Below are positions 54,331-64,000 of a stretch of DNA of 64,000 nucleotides, piece after piece. The translations under genes and the position numbers were made by a program. Origin of the DNA: Mesorhabditis belari (taxonomy: Eukaryota > Nematoda > Chromadorea > Rhabditida > Rhabditidae); assembly GCA_958450365.1 (NCBI GenBank), contig CAUEEP010000299.1:1-64000 (forward strand). The letters are read 5' to 3'. How positions within the stretch are numbered: position 1 is the first letter of the stretch; every line of letters starts with the position of its first letter. The notes beneath the pieces are model-generated. The model ran no database searches, was not told the origin of the DNA, and saw only the letters and a program-made list of their open reading frames with translations.

Positions 54331-54654
54331 AAGTAAATTTTGTTGCTCTCAGCAACTTCAATTTTACATTTCATTTCAGTGCCTTCACTAGCAACACTAT
54401 ATGTGAGTTGGCATTCAACTGGGAACTGCCTGATTCTCATCTTCGGCTCGAAACCGTTGCGGGATGTCTTGGTTAAGAAGCTTATGCCTCACTGGATAAA
54501 AGTGAAAGGTATGTCAGAGCCGCTCTAGATTAATCCAGTACGATAATCTATAATCAATTTTCCAGTCAAAATTACATTCTCCGAACCGTCACAAACTCTT
54601 GGAAGCACGTATCAGCAAAACAGTACTGGACAACGATTCAGGAAAATATTTTGA
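52612..54654 (+). CDS. Seven-transmembrane chemoreceptor, Str superfamily (copy 1)
   Basis: Eight exons (52612-52773, 52993-53124, 53172-53384, 53428-53514, 53913-54179, 54244-54328, 54380-54508, 54566-54654), 387 aa, all phases consistent, complete from ATG to TGA. Seven hydrophobic segments; the last reads SLATLYVSWHSTGNCLILIF followed by GSKPLRDVLVKKL, where Srh/Sri-type receptors have a HG...KPYR motif. The third intracellular loop is basic (KMKSKVRSKQARQTQ). Expected role: G-protein-coupled receptor in chemosensory cilia; ligand unknown. Intron 4 holds family D repeats (53517-53790). Its near-identical duplicate starts at 61690. Family assignment within the superfamily is uncertain. Confidence 0.85.
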
Positions 54655-54779
54655 AATTTTTCAGATAAAATGGAAAAGTAATAAATGAAAATTGATTGCG
54701 TTGTTGTTTTGTATTAAATGCGAATCGTTTATACAGACATTGGGCACATAATTAAGAAAACAGCCTAGTTTTTTGGCGC

Positions 54780-55609
54780 TTACAATCTACCGAGCAAGTC
54801 ACCGAGACCCCTAGAATTGAATTGGTTTTAATTATTTGGAAACGGACTCACAATCCATTGGTGAGTCCACCAACTCCACCAAGACCTCCAGCCAAACCAC
54901 CAAGAGCATCAAGTCCAGGAAGGACACTGAAATTGAATGAATGAGATATTTTGAGATCAAGACTTACACAAGCAGTTTCCCAAGAAGTGGCTCGATCAAT
55001 TCCTCGAGGAGTTGGCACACCAAATCCTGGACTGTTTGGAGGAGACCGATTTGTTGGATGAGTGAATCATCAACCAAAGACCAAACGGGTGAAAGAACTC
55101 CAGTCAAGACTTGAAGACAGAGACCAGAGTAGAGATTTGATTCACCGGTCAACAATCCGGAGAGAAGATATTCAACATCAACCTCCAATTCCAATCCACA
55201 TGGACCCATTGGGACGAGGACGACCGAGGGGAGCTCGAGGCCACCCTGGAATGGAGTTTATGAGATATTGAGTCATGAATTGAATACCTTGAGGATCTGC
55301 AGGTGTTGGATGGTGTATTTGTTGAATTGCGTTCCATTCACAGTCTCGACAGTCTTGGTCAAGATGTTCACGTGGCTGACTAAATGATTGGCATAACCTT
55401 TCTTCTATTCGTTACTCACTGAAATCCAAGATGCAATCCAATACTTGAAGATCTGGAATGAGTGGGCATTTACAAGTTCCATTCACATTCGGAATTGGAA
55501 TCTTTGGGGTGACAGTTGGAAGAGTGACTGACGGGACGGACACCGGGGGAAGACTTTCAGCTAATAGTGGAGTGGCTAAGAAAGCGATGATGAAGATTGG
55601 AGCCGACAT
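54780..55609 (-). CDS. NTR/TIMP-like secreted protein (minus copy)
   Basis: Exons in order 55609-55420, 55379-55288, 55245-54968, 54926-54852, 54810-54780; 221 aa. Signal peptide MSAPIFIIAFLATPLLAES, a Pro/Val-rich linker (SVPSVTLPTVTPKIPIPNVN), then an NTR-type domain: NGTCKCPLIPDLQVLDC, HVNILTKTVETVNGTQFNKY, LPSVVLVPMGPCGLELEVD, EYLLSGLL, GLCLQ. The C-x-C start, the later cysteines and the EYLL(S/A)G motif are typical of TIMP and netrin-type modules, but the N terminus is not cysteine as in true TIMPs, so metalloproteinase inhibition is doubtful. The C-terminal part is Leu/Gly-rich (GGLAGGLGGVGGLTNGL). Mirror twin of the plus copy at 56288. Confidence 0.8.
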
Positions 55610-55679
55610 TTTCTCGGAATGAGTAGTGAAATGAGAATGTAACGGTTGGATGTGATGATTTTCCAGTGCCATCTTTTAT

Positions 55680-56287
55680 AGTGCCAAACTTGGCCAAAAT
55701 ATTTTTAAACCATGATTGGTGATCAGCTTACGAAAAGCTGACTATGAGTTCGTTTTGAAAACAGTCTGATTCAAACGATTCGGTGTTTTGACAGAGAAAT
55801 TTCTTTATTGCTCAATGAGCCTTTTTTGAATGAACATAAAAATGAAAAGGAGAGATATTTTTCTTCCAAAAATGAACCCCGTTGTCAGATTGTTATTGAT
55901 TATTATAGTAGGATTACTGTATAACTTACTGAAGTCAGCCTCAATTTTAGTTATTACATTATCTCCTTTTTTAGAGAATCAAAATAGACATCAACCCAGT
56001 CAGAGATCGTCCTAAACAGCCCTCATTGTTCTCTCTCCGTTCAATCCGAGCGATCGCAATATGGAAATTTTTATATCAAAACAAGATCAGACCAGACAGC
56101 TTTTCCATAAAATGATCAAACCCAAAATGAGCTGTTTTGACCGATGTTCTATATTTGACATTATGATCAGAAATGATGGTCGAACAAAATATTTTGCTTG
56201 AAATAGCCACTATAAAAGTCGAGTTCAAAACCAAATCATCATCGCCTCCACCACATTCCATTTCATTTCTCAACTCATTCCGAGAAA
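55680..56287. promoter_or_regulatory. Shared divergent upstream region of the NTR-like pair
   Basis: About 680 bases separate the two start codons. TATAAAAGTCGAG (56210-56222) and, in the other orientation, TATAAAAGATGG near 55673 are TATA-box-like and sit about 75 bases from each ATG. The middle part is not palindromic. Confidence 0.5.
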
Positions 56288-57152
56288 ATGATCACTTCAA
56301 TCTTCATCATCGCTTTCTTGGCCACTCCACTGTTAGCTGGAAGTCTTCCCCCGGTGTCCGTCCCGTCAGTCACTCTTCCAACTGTTACTCCCAAGATTCC
56401 GATTCCGAATGTGAATGGAACTTGTAAATGCCCGCTCATTCCAGATCTTCAAGTATTGGATTGCATCTTGGATTTCAGTAAGTTTCAATATGAGTAAGGA
56501 ATTCTAGATTACCAGACAAGACAAGCTTTGACTGAAGTGATATTGTTGTCTTTAGTCAGCCACGTGAACATCTTGACCAAGACTGTCGAGACTGTGAATG
56601 GAACACAATTCAACAAATACACCATCCAACACTTGGAGATCCTTAAGGTATTGGAGATCCTCAATATTCCATAAACTCCATTCCAGGGTGGCCTCGAACT
56701 TCCCTCAGTCGTCCTCGTCCCAATGGGTCCATGTGGATTGGAATTGGAGGTTGATGTTGAATATCTTCTCTCCGGATTGTTGACCGGTGAATCGAATCTT
56801 TACTCGGGTCTCTGTCTTCAAATTTTGACTGGAGTTCTTTCACCCGTTTGGTCTTTGGTTGATGATTCACTCGTCCAACAAATCGGTCTCCTCCAAACAG
56901 TCCAGAATTTGGTATGTCAACTCCTCGAGGGATTGATCGAGCCACTTCTTGGGAAACTTCTTGTGTAAGTCTTGATCCAGAAATCTCCCATTCATCTCAT
57001 TTCAGTGTCCTTCCCGGTCTTGATGCTCTTGGTGGATTGACTGGAGGTCTAGGTGGAGTTGGTGGACTCACTAATGGATTGTGAGTCTATTCCCGAATAA
57101 TCAAAACCTATTCAATTCCAGGGGCCTCGGTGACTTACTCGGTGGATTGTAA
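56288..57152 (+). CDS. NTR/TIMP-like secreted protein (plus copy)
   Basis: Exons 56288-56477, 56556-56647, 56687-56964, 57006-57080, 57122-57152; 221 aa; same gene structure and very high identity to the minus copy. Differences include MITSIF for MSAPIF, G for E at the end of the signal peptide, HLEILK for HLQILK, LEGLIEP for LEELIEP and GGL for GRL at the C terminus. It has the same NTR-type cysteine pattern and the same Leu/Gly-rich tail. Presumably secreted. It is arranged head to head with its twin, so both may be driven from the shared upstream region. Confidence 0.8.
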
Positions 57153-57439
57153 ACGCTAATAGTAAGAAGCAATCAACTTGCTCGTGAAATTTCTTCCGAT
57201 TCTTTGACTGTTACATTATGTACCCAATGTCTGTATAAATGGTCTGCATTTGCAATGTTTCATTTGAATTGCTTAAAAGGGATTGTATTGATCAACAATC
57301 AATAATAGCTATTCCTTTTTTTGCAAATTTATCGGTAAAAGTTTGTGTATTCAGGTGCTAAAAAAAGTCCAGAGTTGCTAAAAAAACATTAGGACAACAC
57401 TTGATGATCTAAAGTTCTTCATTAATGATTAAAAATTGT

Positions 57440-57609
57440 CTAAACCCCATAAGCCTTTGAGCATCTTGGAGTTTTCTTGTAGTCATATGGTGTGTCACCA
57501 AGCCAGATCTTTGTCGCATTGTGGTCATAAAAAAAACCGTCACATGGCAATCCGATCACAGCTCGTGCCACATTCCAGCCAATTGAGATAATTTCTGTCG
57601 TGATTTGCT
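57440..57609 (-). CDS. Orphan 3' exon of an unrecognised gene
   Basis: From an acceptor GTTTCAG at 57616-57610 a frame runs SIGWNVARAVIGLPCDGFFY, then DHNATKIWLGDTPYDYKK, to a stop at 57440. The sequence looks coding, but no upstream exon is found: just upstream on the minus strand lie a captured SGSM3 fragment (57657-57799) and a mariner (57834-59099). It is probably the remnant of a gene cut by these insertions, or its remaining exons were displaced. Confidence 0.4.
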
Positions 57610-57656
57610 CTGAAACAAGTTTTTCCGTTTTATTTTTGAAGTTATGATGCTGTGGC

Positions 57657-57799
57657 GATTTCATGCGGCTGTGCGGAAAGGGAGAAAAGAGCTCGTGCTT
57701 TGCTCGACTTTGCACGACAAGACAAGGATGAATTGGGCTTTCGGTAACAAAAATTAACAATACAATACAATAGCTGTGACGAACTGCTCTGCAGTTAGT
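57657..57799 (+). repeat. Captured fragment of the SGSM3-like gene
   Basis: Matches 20733-20883 (3' half of SGSM3 exon 15, its GTAACA donor, the first ~50 intron bases and the first bases of element E) with about 90 percent identity by eye. It is unspliced, so it was copied at DNA level. Confidence 0.85.
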
Positions 57800-57833
57800 G
57801 ATAAAGTTCATGGCGCTCTTTAAGCCATTAATA

Positions 57834-59099
57834 TTAGGTCCTTGCAAAAGAAACTGCGGATTATAACCAACATTCGAAGAACCCAAAAATCAATAAGAAA
57901 ACAACTTTATCCCAAAAGATATTCGCCATTATTATCAACTATTTTCTTCCATTTTTTGCGTAGACTTCGGATGCCTGATTCGAAAAATTCGGGGTCCCGC
58001 GACGCAAAGTAGTCTTGCACCCCAATCTCGATTTCTTCAGGATTGTTAAACTTTTGATTTGTAAGAGAGTGTTGCATAGACCGGAACAAGTGATAATCTA
58101 AGGGAGCAATATCAGGCGAATATGGCGGATGAGGCACAAGTTTCCAGCTTGATTCTTCTTTGGTGTTTTGAGCCAAGTTTGATGTGTGTACCCGGGCATT
58201 GTCAGCGAGCAAATGGATTGTCCTTGGATTAACACCTCTTTCTCGTAGAATTTCATCAACTTTCTTCAGCTGTTCGGCGTAGATTTGAGAAGTTATAGTT
58301 TTTGAAGATTTTTGTAGTTCAAAATAAACGATTCCTTTCATATTCCAAAAGACCGACAGCATAACTTTTCCGACAGCATTCTCCGTGAAGTTCTGGATGT
58401 GATGTCGGAATCGGCCTTTCTCCTTTGCTCAGCCATTGTCTTTTGCATGTTGAATTATTGAAATATATCCACTTTTCGTCCATCGTCAACATGCTTTCAA
58501 AAAAGCACTGCCTGTAGCCTTTTTCAATAAAATCCGAGACAATAAAACTCGATTGGCTTTGTTTTCAGGGAACAATTGATGTGGAAGCCATTGGCCACAA
58601 CGATTCCTTTTTCCAATAAGCGCAAAGTGTCGAGAAATTGTGCTCGAATCACATTTAAAGTATTCGGGCAAAGTTTGAGTTGGATCCAACTCGACAATCT
58701 CCATCAACTCCGCATTATCGAGGACAACTGGACGATATCCATGCGGCTCATCTTCCAAACTCTCATCTCCTTCACGAAAACGTCGAAACCATTCCTGTCA
58801 AGTCCTTTCACTCAAAATGTTTTCTCCGAATGCTTCACAAAGATTCCGGTGCGACTCCGATGCTGATTTCTTCATTTTGAAGTCATAGAGAAGACACGCC
58901 CGTAACACTAGTTTTTGATTCGTCATCTTGTACCTAAAATTATGTGATATTCAATGATAGAAATAGCTGTGAAAATAACTAAAATGAATAAGCAATAGTA
59001 ATACAATATAATACAATTTAAACCGGACCATCACACTTTCAAATAAAAAAAACTTTGGTCCTCGGAAGTAATCCGCAGTTTCTTTTGCAAGTCCCTAAT
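57834..59099 (-). mobile_element. Full-length mariner with broken frame
   Basis: Inverted ends TTAGGTCCTTGCAAAAGAAA and TTAGGGACTTGCAAAAGAAA flanked by TA; about 1.27 kb, the normal mariner length. The minus-strand transposase is visible from 58923: start MTNQKLVLRACLLYDFK, helix-turn-helix region, then a catalytic MDEKWIYF segment near 58475, LLADNARVHTS near 58215 and PYSPDIAPLDYHLF near 58110. All three catalytic aspartates are there, but stops and frame changes (near 58800, 58480 and 58370) separate the parts, so it should be inactive. Ends and transposase differ from the deleted mariner at 9849, so it is a second lineage. Confidence 0.85.
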
Positions 59100-59172
59100 A
59101 GTTTTAGTTACACAAATATATGTACAATTTATTTACACAAACGTTATCGCTATACAACACTTATTCATTGAG

Positions 59173-60475
59173 AAAAAAATATAATTGTCAAAACACCCCT
59201 GAAAATCGTGGTGCAAAAGTCTTTTCACATTTGCAAAAATTTTTATTATTTTCGTTCGCTTCGTATTTACTGGTACCATTTTATTTTTTTTTAGATGCCG
59301 GGAGCGTACTTGTCAACTCCGGATAAAGAAAGGATCGTCGAGGCAAGGAAGGAAGGAATGCCACGACAAGACGTTGCTCGCCTCTTAGGATGTACGCCCA
59401 GAACAGTTTCTCTTGTCATGGCAAAAATGAATGCGTCTGGAAATGTGCACAGATGTAGGAAAAAGGGACGGCCGAGGATTACAACAAAGAATGAAGACCG
59501 ATTCTTTACGGGAGCTTTCAGAAAGGATCCGAATTTGACGTTGAATGATGGAGCCATTCTTTTCAAGCAAACTTCAAACAAGAACATTTCCCGCTGGACC
59601 TTGCATCGACGCTTGCTTCAAGCAGCATTGTATACTAGAAGACCTGCTTTCAAGCCTATGATGATAGCCAAACACAGGAGGCAACGCCTTCAATTTGCTC
59701 CAACCTATTCAAATTGGACAATCGATGATTGGGCCCGGGTGATTTTTGTTGATGAAACAAAAGTTGATATTTTTCCTTCAAATCAAAATCATATGATCCG
59801 ACGTCTAATTGGAAAGCGATATCAACTCAAGTACTTGCAACCCACGGTGAAAACAGGCGGAGGATCAATTATGTGTTTCGGTAAGGATAATTTTCTATTT
59901 ATGCAGCTCAACATGATTTCTTTAGGTGTGATGTGTAAAAGTTCAACGGGTCCACTTTCCTCGTAAAGTCAACAATGGATTCTCGCCAATATATTGAGAT
60001 ATTGAACAGATGTCTACTTTCATTTGCGACTGCTTCGATGAATCCAGGATGGTTTCTTTATCAAGATAATTTGCCAAAAGTAAACTTTTGATGGACCGCG
60101 TTGTGACTCTCTCGAATGGAGGAAAAGCGCATTTACCGGGATGGTTTGGGATCCATCACGTGTCTTTGATCGGAGCTCCACCATTCTCACCGGATTTAAA
60201 TGTTATCGAGAATTTATGGGCCTATTTGAAATCGAAATTGCGAGGAAAATGATTCAATTCTAAAGTCGAGCTATGGTTTTACATCAGAAAAATTTGGAGG
60301 GCGATGGGACCTGGAATTCTTGATGAATTAATTGCATCGATGCCTACTCGTATTAAAGAAGTACTTTTGCCAAAAGGAGGAGCGACTAAATATTGATTAA
60401 AGTTTAATTTCGTTTTGCGTGAAAAGACTTTTGCACCGCGATTTTCAGGGGTGTTTTGACAATTATATTTTTATA
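59173..60475 (+). mobile_element. Tc1-like element with ~55-bp inverted ends
   Basis: Ends ATATAATTGTCAAAACACCC (left) and its reverse complement at 60452-60471 extend into inverted repeats of about 55 bp (through GGTGCAAAAGTCTTTTCAC). Transposase from ATG 59295, preceded by TTTTTTTTAG: HTH region (STPDKERIVEARKEGMPRQD, LLGCTPRTVSLVMAKM), a basic GRPRITT hinge, VIFVDETKVDIF (first D), GGSIMCFG, then a short intron (59881-59925), FLYQDNLPK (second D) and SPDLNVIENLWAYL (E). So the signature is DD34E. The frame breaks near 60075, where bases are lost after QDNLPK. It lies exactly at the left edge of segmental duplication copy 2. Confidence 0.85.
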
Positions 60476-60488
60476 ATGTGCATTTAAG

Positions 60489-60691
60489 GAACTAAAGTGG
60501 AAGAATCGTTTAACATTTGGATCCACGGAGCTACCTCCGCCATAGACCAAGTAGCAGGACAACTACAGGTGAGAAGAACTGGTAATGTGGTGATTGAAAT
60601 AGGTAACTATGTTTAGGGTGGGTCAATGGTGGTTTCAAACTCGAGGGAAAATGATGTGGTAGATAATGCCGTTGAGGCCAAAGAAAGATAG
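60489..60691 (+). pseudogene. AVL9-like 3' fragment
   Basis: Only the last two exons (60489-60568 and 60617-60691) of the AVL9-like gene are present, in correct phase, ending NAVEAKER and a stop. Their upstream side is the Tc1-like element, so there is no promoter or N-terminal part. This copy keeps the last exon intact where copy 1 is shifted. Confidence 0.8.
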
Positions 60692-60771
60692 CATTAGTAT
60701 TTCGTTTATGCTGTCATTTATGAATTTGTTTTATTTGGCTCGAAAGAAAAAAATAAAGAAAGAAATGTAGG

Positions 60772-60987
60772 TTACGATCCTATAAACCATTTAATACTTT
60801 TCTTAAAAACGGCTGGACGAATTTTCAAGCTAAATTTACCATCAGATAGCTTAAAAGAGAGCGCATTTTTAATCACCTTATGTCTGTAGGTTGAACCGGT
60901 GACATTAAGATCAATTTTCCCGAAACGTAATTTCCGAAATTTAGTAGAGCTGAATCTGTTCTTGAGTAAATTTCTAAACGTCGACAT
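60772..60987 (-). CDS. Small 71-aa protein, unrecognised
   Basis: Single exon, 71 aa, highly basic: MSTFRNLLKNRFSSTKFRK, a central VTGSTYRHKVIKNALSFKL, and a C terminus KKSIKWFIGS. The N terminus rich in R, K, S and T without acids could be a mitochondrial targeting sequence; this is a guess. It is tail to tail with the AVL9-like 3' end (80 bases apart). The copy in the other duplication unit (51700-51915) is broken, so this is the only intact one seen. Confidence 0.45.
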   Translation of the reverse strand: MSTFRNLLKNRFSSTKFRKLRFGKIDLNVTGSTYRHKVIKNALSFKLSDGKFSLKIRPAVFKKSIKWFIGS

Positions 60988-61689
60988 TATGATCTTAAAA
61001 AAGAGAATTTAATAATTCAAATAAATGATAAAAGTTGTTGGAAGATTAAAAGTTAAACAAGATGATAAGTATGTGAAAGAGGTGCTCTTCAATTACAGTA
61101 TTTACGGTAGTGATCTTGGCTTTGGGCTTGAATAGATTTCGATTGGATTATCCGCACATCCTTTGTACCAGCTTCAAAATTGAGCCACCTTTCGGACTCG
61201 ACAAAGAGACAGTTCTCTGACCAAATCTAGCAAATGAACCAAGCATAAAACTGAGATCATGTCATATTTTGGGATGCTAATTTCTAGTTCATTACATGTT
61301 TAACCCGTGGGTGTATTGCTACTAGCTTTGTTTCCCTTTTGGAGCCAAGATTTCATCTGCTTTCCATTCACAAACTAAATTTTTGAACAAAAACAACAAT
61401 TTGCTCATCTTCACCTCGAAAATCATTCAAATTTTGATTTAAATGATTCAAAATTTCGATCGATTTCACTTTTTCCTAGTATTTTTTCATTTTCACTTTT
61501 TTTCAATGCTTTAAGCCAATCATCCTCAAACAATCAAAGTTTATTTTTTGTAGGTTACAACACACCTGTTCCAAAAGATTGAGCAAGGCACCTGAGAAAA
61601 TTACAATTCCAAGAAAAGGTTTTTGATTTATCACTGTTTGCTTCTTTTTAACTTTTCATAACTTATAGTCTATAAGTTATAGACGTTAA

Positions 61690-63856
61690 ATGGTGCTCTT
61701 TTCCCAAACACCCTTACAAGCGCAAATCTTCCATATTGTCTACGATATTTCCGGCGTTATGTCAATATTACTCAGCGCTCTCACACTGTATTTACTCTCC
61801 AATACCAAGAAGTTATCAAAAATTTATCTTTATCTGCAAGTGGCTATTGTGGTGGGTTGACTTGCTAGTGAACTGTAGTAGCTGGCTCTCAAAATCATTT
61901 GTCGTACTTGCACCCGGGGTACCCGGGGACTGACTTAACACAGGGATTCTCCAATTCATTGGTCTGTAAGCCGGGTCAGGCTCGAATTGGGTATTGAAAA
62001 CATTGAAAATTGTCTCGAATGGTTCCTTATAGTATGAGATGCCTTAAACCATCATTTGGACAGGCGCAAAGTCCAGAGCCAGTTCTGAGCTTGGTTCTAC
62101 TAGAATCCTGACTCGCAACAGTACTTAGGCTTGCTAAAAGCTGGACCTGCTGGCCCCCTTTGGCTTTGCCTGGCCTAGTCTGGATTACAAGACTTAGGGC
62201 GCAGTTGGATTATCATTAGTGCTTTAATGAGAATGTAGAGTATATAGGTAGATAGTTTTTAAATAAGGTGCTAAATTAACTTTTAAATTTCAGTGCGTTT
62301 CATCCTTCTGTGATTTTGTCTTGTCTATTTCTCAGCCGATCATTCTCATGCCCTACCTCGCTTTCACCTCAACTTCGCCATTTCGATGGGTTCAGCTGAA
62401 CATCACAATGGCTAAAACTCTTACAGTAAGCTTACAATTCTATGATTTATCAGAACGAAATTGCCATCTCAGGGTCTCTACATTTGCGGTGAGCTATTAC
62501 TTGTTTATTTCCTGACAGCCACTCTGCATTCGCGAATTTATTTTCTCAAACATGGAGAGCTCGAGAAGAAAATCTTTTCCCGGGGATTTATACAAACCAC
62601 TTTGTGTATAATGGCCTTATCAATCTTTGGGTTTATTATCGTGGAGGGTGTACCATTGTACGATTTGGATATGATTCAAAATGAGGTTTTTGTGTAGGTT
62701 TTTCGACTTTCAACAATATCTATTTTAGAGTATCAGTGTTTATGGAAGTGGGGTGTATAAGCTGTTGATGATTGTCGGCGAGTTCGGGTTTCAACTGCTT
62801 GGAATCGACGATAAGGTGGGTTGATAAGTACTGTAATAGATAAGGCCGATCAAGTTTACCAAGAATTTTCAAATTATAGATATTTGAGCTCAAAGTTAGA
62901 TTGCCAATGACAAAGGTGGTGGGGCGCGTATAAAAGGTCCCTTTGCCATTGGCAATTTAACTTTAAGCTCAAATATCTTGGTGTTGAGGTGTTCAATTTA
63001 AGGAGTTTTGTATCATTTGATGCGCCAAGTTTTTCTCTGTCGATTGGTACAAAAATTATTTAAATTGAACATCCCAACATCAAGATATTTGAGTTCAAAG
63101 TTGGATTGCCAATGGTAAAAGGGGAGGGGCACGGATCAAATGTCCGATAACCATCTGGTCTACAAGAAAACCAGATCAAGACTTGGCTTTTGATCAGATT
63201 CTGACCTGGCAAACGTTTGGCACAAACAGGTAGTCAGAAACCAAACCTGGCTTCTGGCAATTTAAAAACCAGTTGTGTACTAGGCTTGCTGCAAAGCTAG
63301 GCCAGTCACATCAGAGAAGACCAGAAAATTTATCAGAATCTGGCTAACAAGAAATAAGATCAAGTACCGTTCTACAACCTTGCTTTGTGAATTATTGACC
63401 TTTTGAAAAGTCTTGAATCGTTTGACAAACCATTTTTCAGAACAATGACTCCATAATGGAAGGGACAATCCCAGCCGAGCTTCTCCTTTATATGCAATTC
63501 ACGCCTAACACTTACTATTGGGTTACGCCAAACCCTTGGACGTCGAGGGGCGGAATTTTGGTCATTCTACTGATCACCGCTTTTGTCATCGAAGAAGTCT
63601 ACATTGTAATCTATATTTTGTGTCTGATTCACAAAATGAAGAGTAAAGTGCGCAGCAAGCAGGCTCGGCAGACACAGATCGGCTTTGTGAGGATATTGTT
63701 GATGCAGGTGAGTGAATGAGTGAATTAGGACCAGAAATTAGATGATCCAAATAAATAAAGACAATTTTTAGTATATGGTTTTTGTTATTTTCTATATCAC
63801 GCCCGTGATTTTGCTCTCAACGAAGATTGTGGGCAGCGATATACTTCCGGATTTAT
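61690..63856 (+). CDS. Seven-transmembrane chemoreceptor, Str superfamily (copy 2, 3' end not found)
   Basis: Exons 61690-61851, 62294-62425, 62473-62685, 62729-62815, 63441-63707, 63772-63856, corresponding one to one to the first six exons of the copy at 52612. There are few changes (for example VLSISQP for VLCITQP, IFGFII for ILGFVI, MIVGEFGF for IIVFEFGS, LLLYMQF for LIHYMQF). No stops or frame breaks. The two last exons (TM7 and tail) do not follow before the window ends; the sequence after the donor at 63857 is unlike copy 1. Either intron 6 is larger here or the gene is truncated at the duplication breakpoint. Confidence 0.8.
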
Positions 63857-64000
63857 GTAAGTAATTTTGATGTGTTTTCTAAAACGGGTCAATTTACGAA
63901 ACTACTAATCTAGTTTTATTCAAGTCATTGCTTTTGTATCTTCCGCATTCTTTCTAAACTTTTAAAGATTCAACTGACAAATTGGGGTACTGTAAGTAAG

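Larger units (their letters stand above)
60476..64000. repeat. Segmental duplication, copy 2
   Basis: Partner of 51391-54330. The match ends at about 63858, a few bases into chemoreceptor intron 6; beyond it (63859-64000) the sequence is unrelated to copy 1. Confidence 0.9.

Noticed and set aside
7088..54654. CRISPR-like interpretation of the regular repeats
   Set aside because: Introns and spliced-leader-type acceptors show a eukaryotic genome; units are contiguous tandem repeats without unique spacers.

Overview
The window looks like nuclear DNA of a free-living rhabditid-type (clade V-like) nematode. The signs are many short introns with TTTCAG-type acceptors, nematode-specific seven-transmembrane chemoreceptors, a likely trans-splice acceptor next to a start codon, Tc1/mariner elements with TA-bounded ends, palindromic MITEs in many introns, and AT-rich composition. 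No stretch identifies the species. Almost every gene here is split into small exons. I built the models by joining exons by hand, checking that splice phases and codon counts add up and comparing with family knowledge; no search was run.

Layout. 1-136: last exon of a small cysteine-rich secreted peptide (+). 190-1130 and 2520-2900: tandem repeats and a perfect hairpin. 2160-3860: SET-domain-like gene (-). 4057-5058: decayed mariner. 5660-7073: two minisatellites. 7088-11142: Str-superfamily chemoreceptor (+), with a MITE and satellite in intron 4 and an internally deleted mariner in its last intron. 11257-12300: half a palindromic MITE fused to a dead Tc1-like element. 13753-26578: a complete 23-exon SGSM3 orthologue (TBC-SH3-RUN; +) that carries seven identical tRNA-Glu(CTC) genes in two introns. 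26943-28383: small secreted protein (+), convergent with a 12-exon ornithine-decarboxylase-like gene at 28452-33507 (-).

35009-36788: unrecognised gene (-), 5' end open. 39252-44232: 19-exon STPR-repeat protein (-), ten repeats each on its own exon. 44686-47903: palindromic MITEs plus unassigned coding-like pieces. 47980-49401: F-box-like protein (+). 49586-51620: decaying AVL9-like (DENN-family) gene (+). 51391-54654 and 60476-64000 are a segmental duplication carrying an AVL9 3' end, a 71-aa gene (broken in copy 1, intact in copy 2) and a Str-superfamily chemoreceptor. Between the copies lie a head-to-head pair of near-identical NTR/TIMP-like secreted proteins (54780-57152), an orphan 3' exon carrying a captured fragment of the SGSM3 gene, a full-length but frame-broken mariner (57834-59099) and a Tc1-like element (59173-60475).

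There is no operon-like or pathway-like clustering: the housekeeping genes (SGSM3, ODC, STPR) are unrelated to each other. What stands out is genome dynamics: a nested tRNA array, exon capture, inverted and direct gene duplication with decay, and at least eight families of foldback elements, many of them inside introns.
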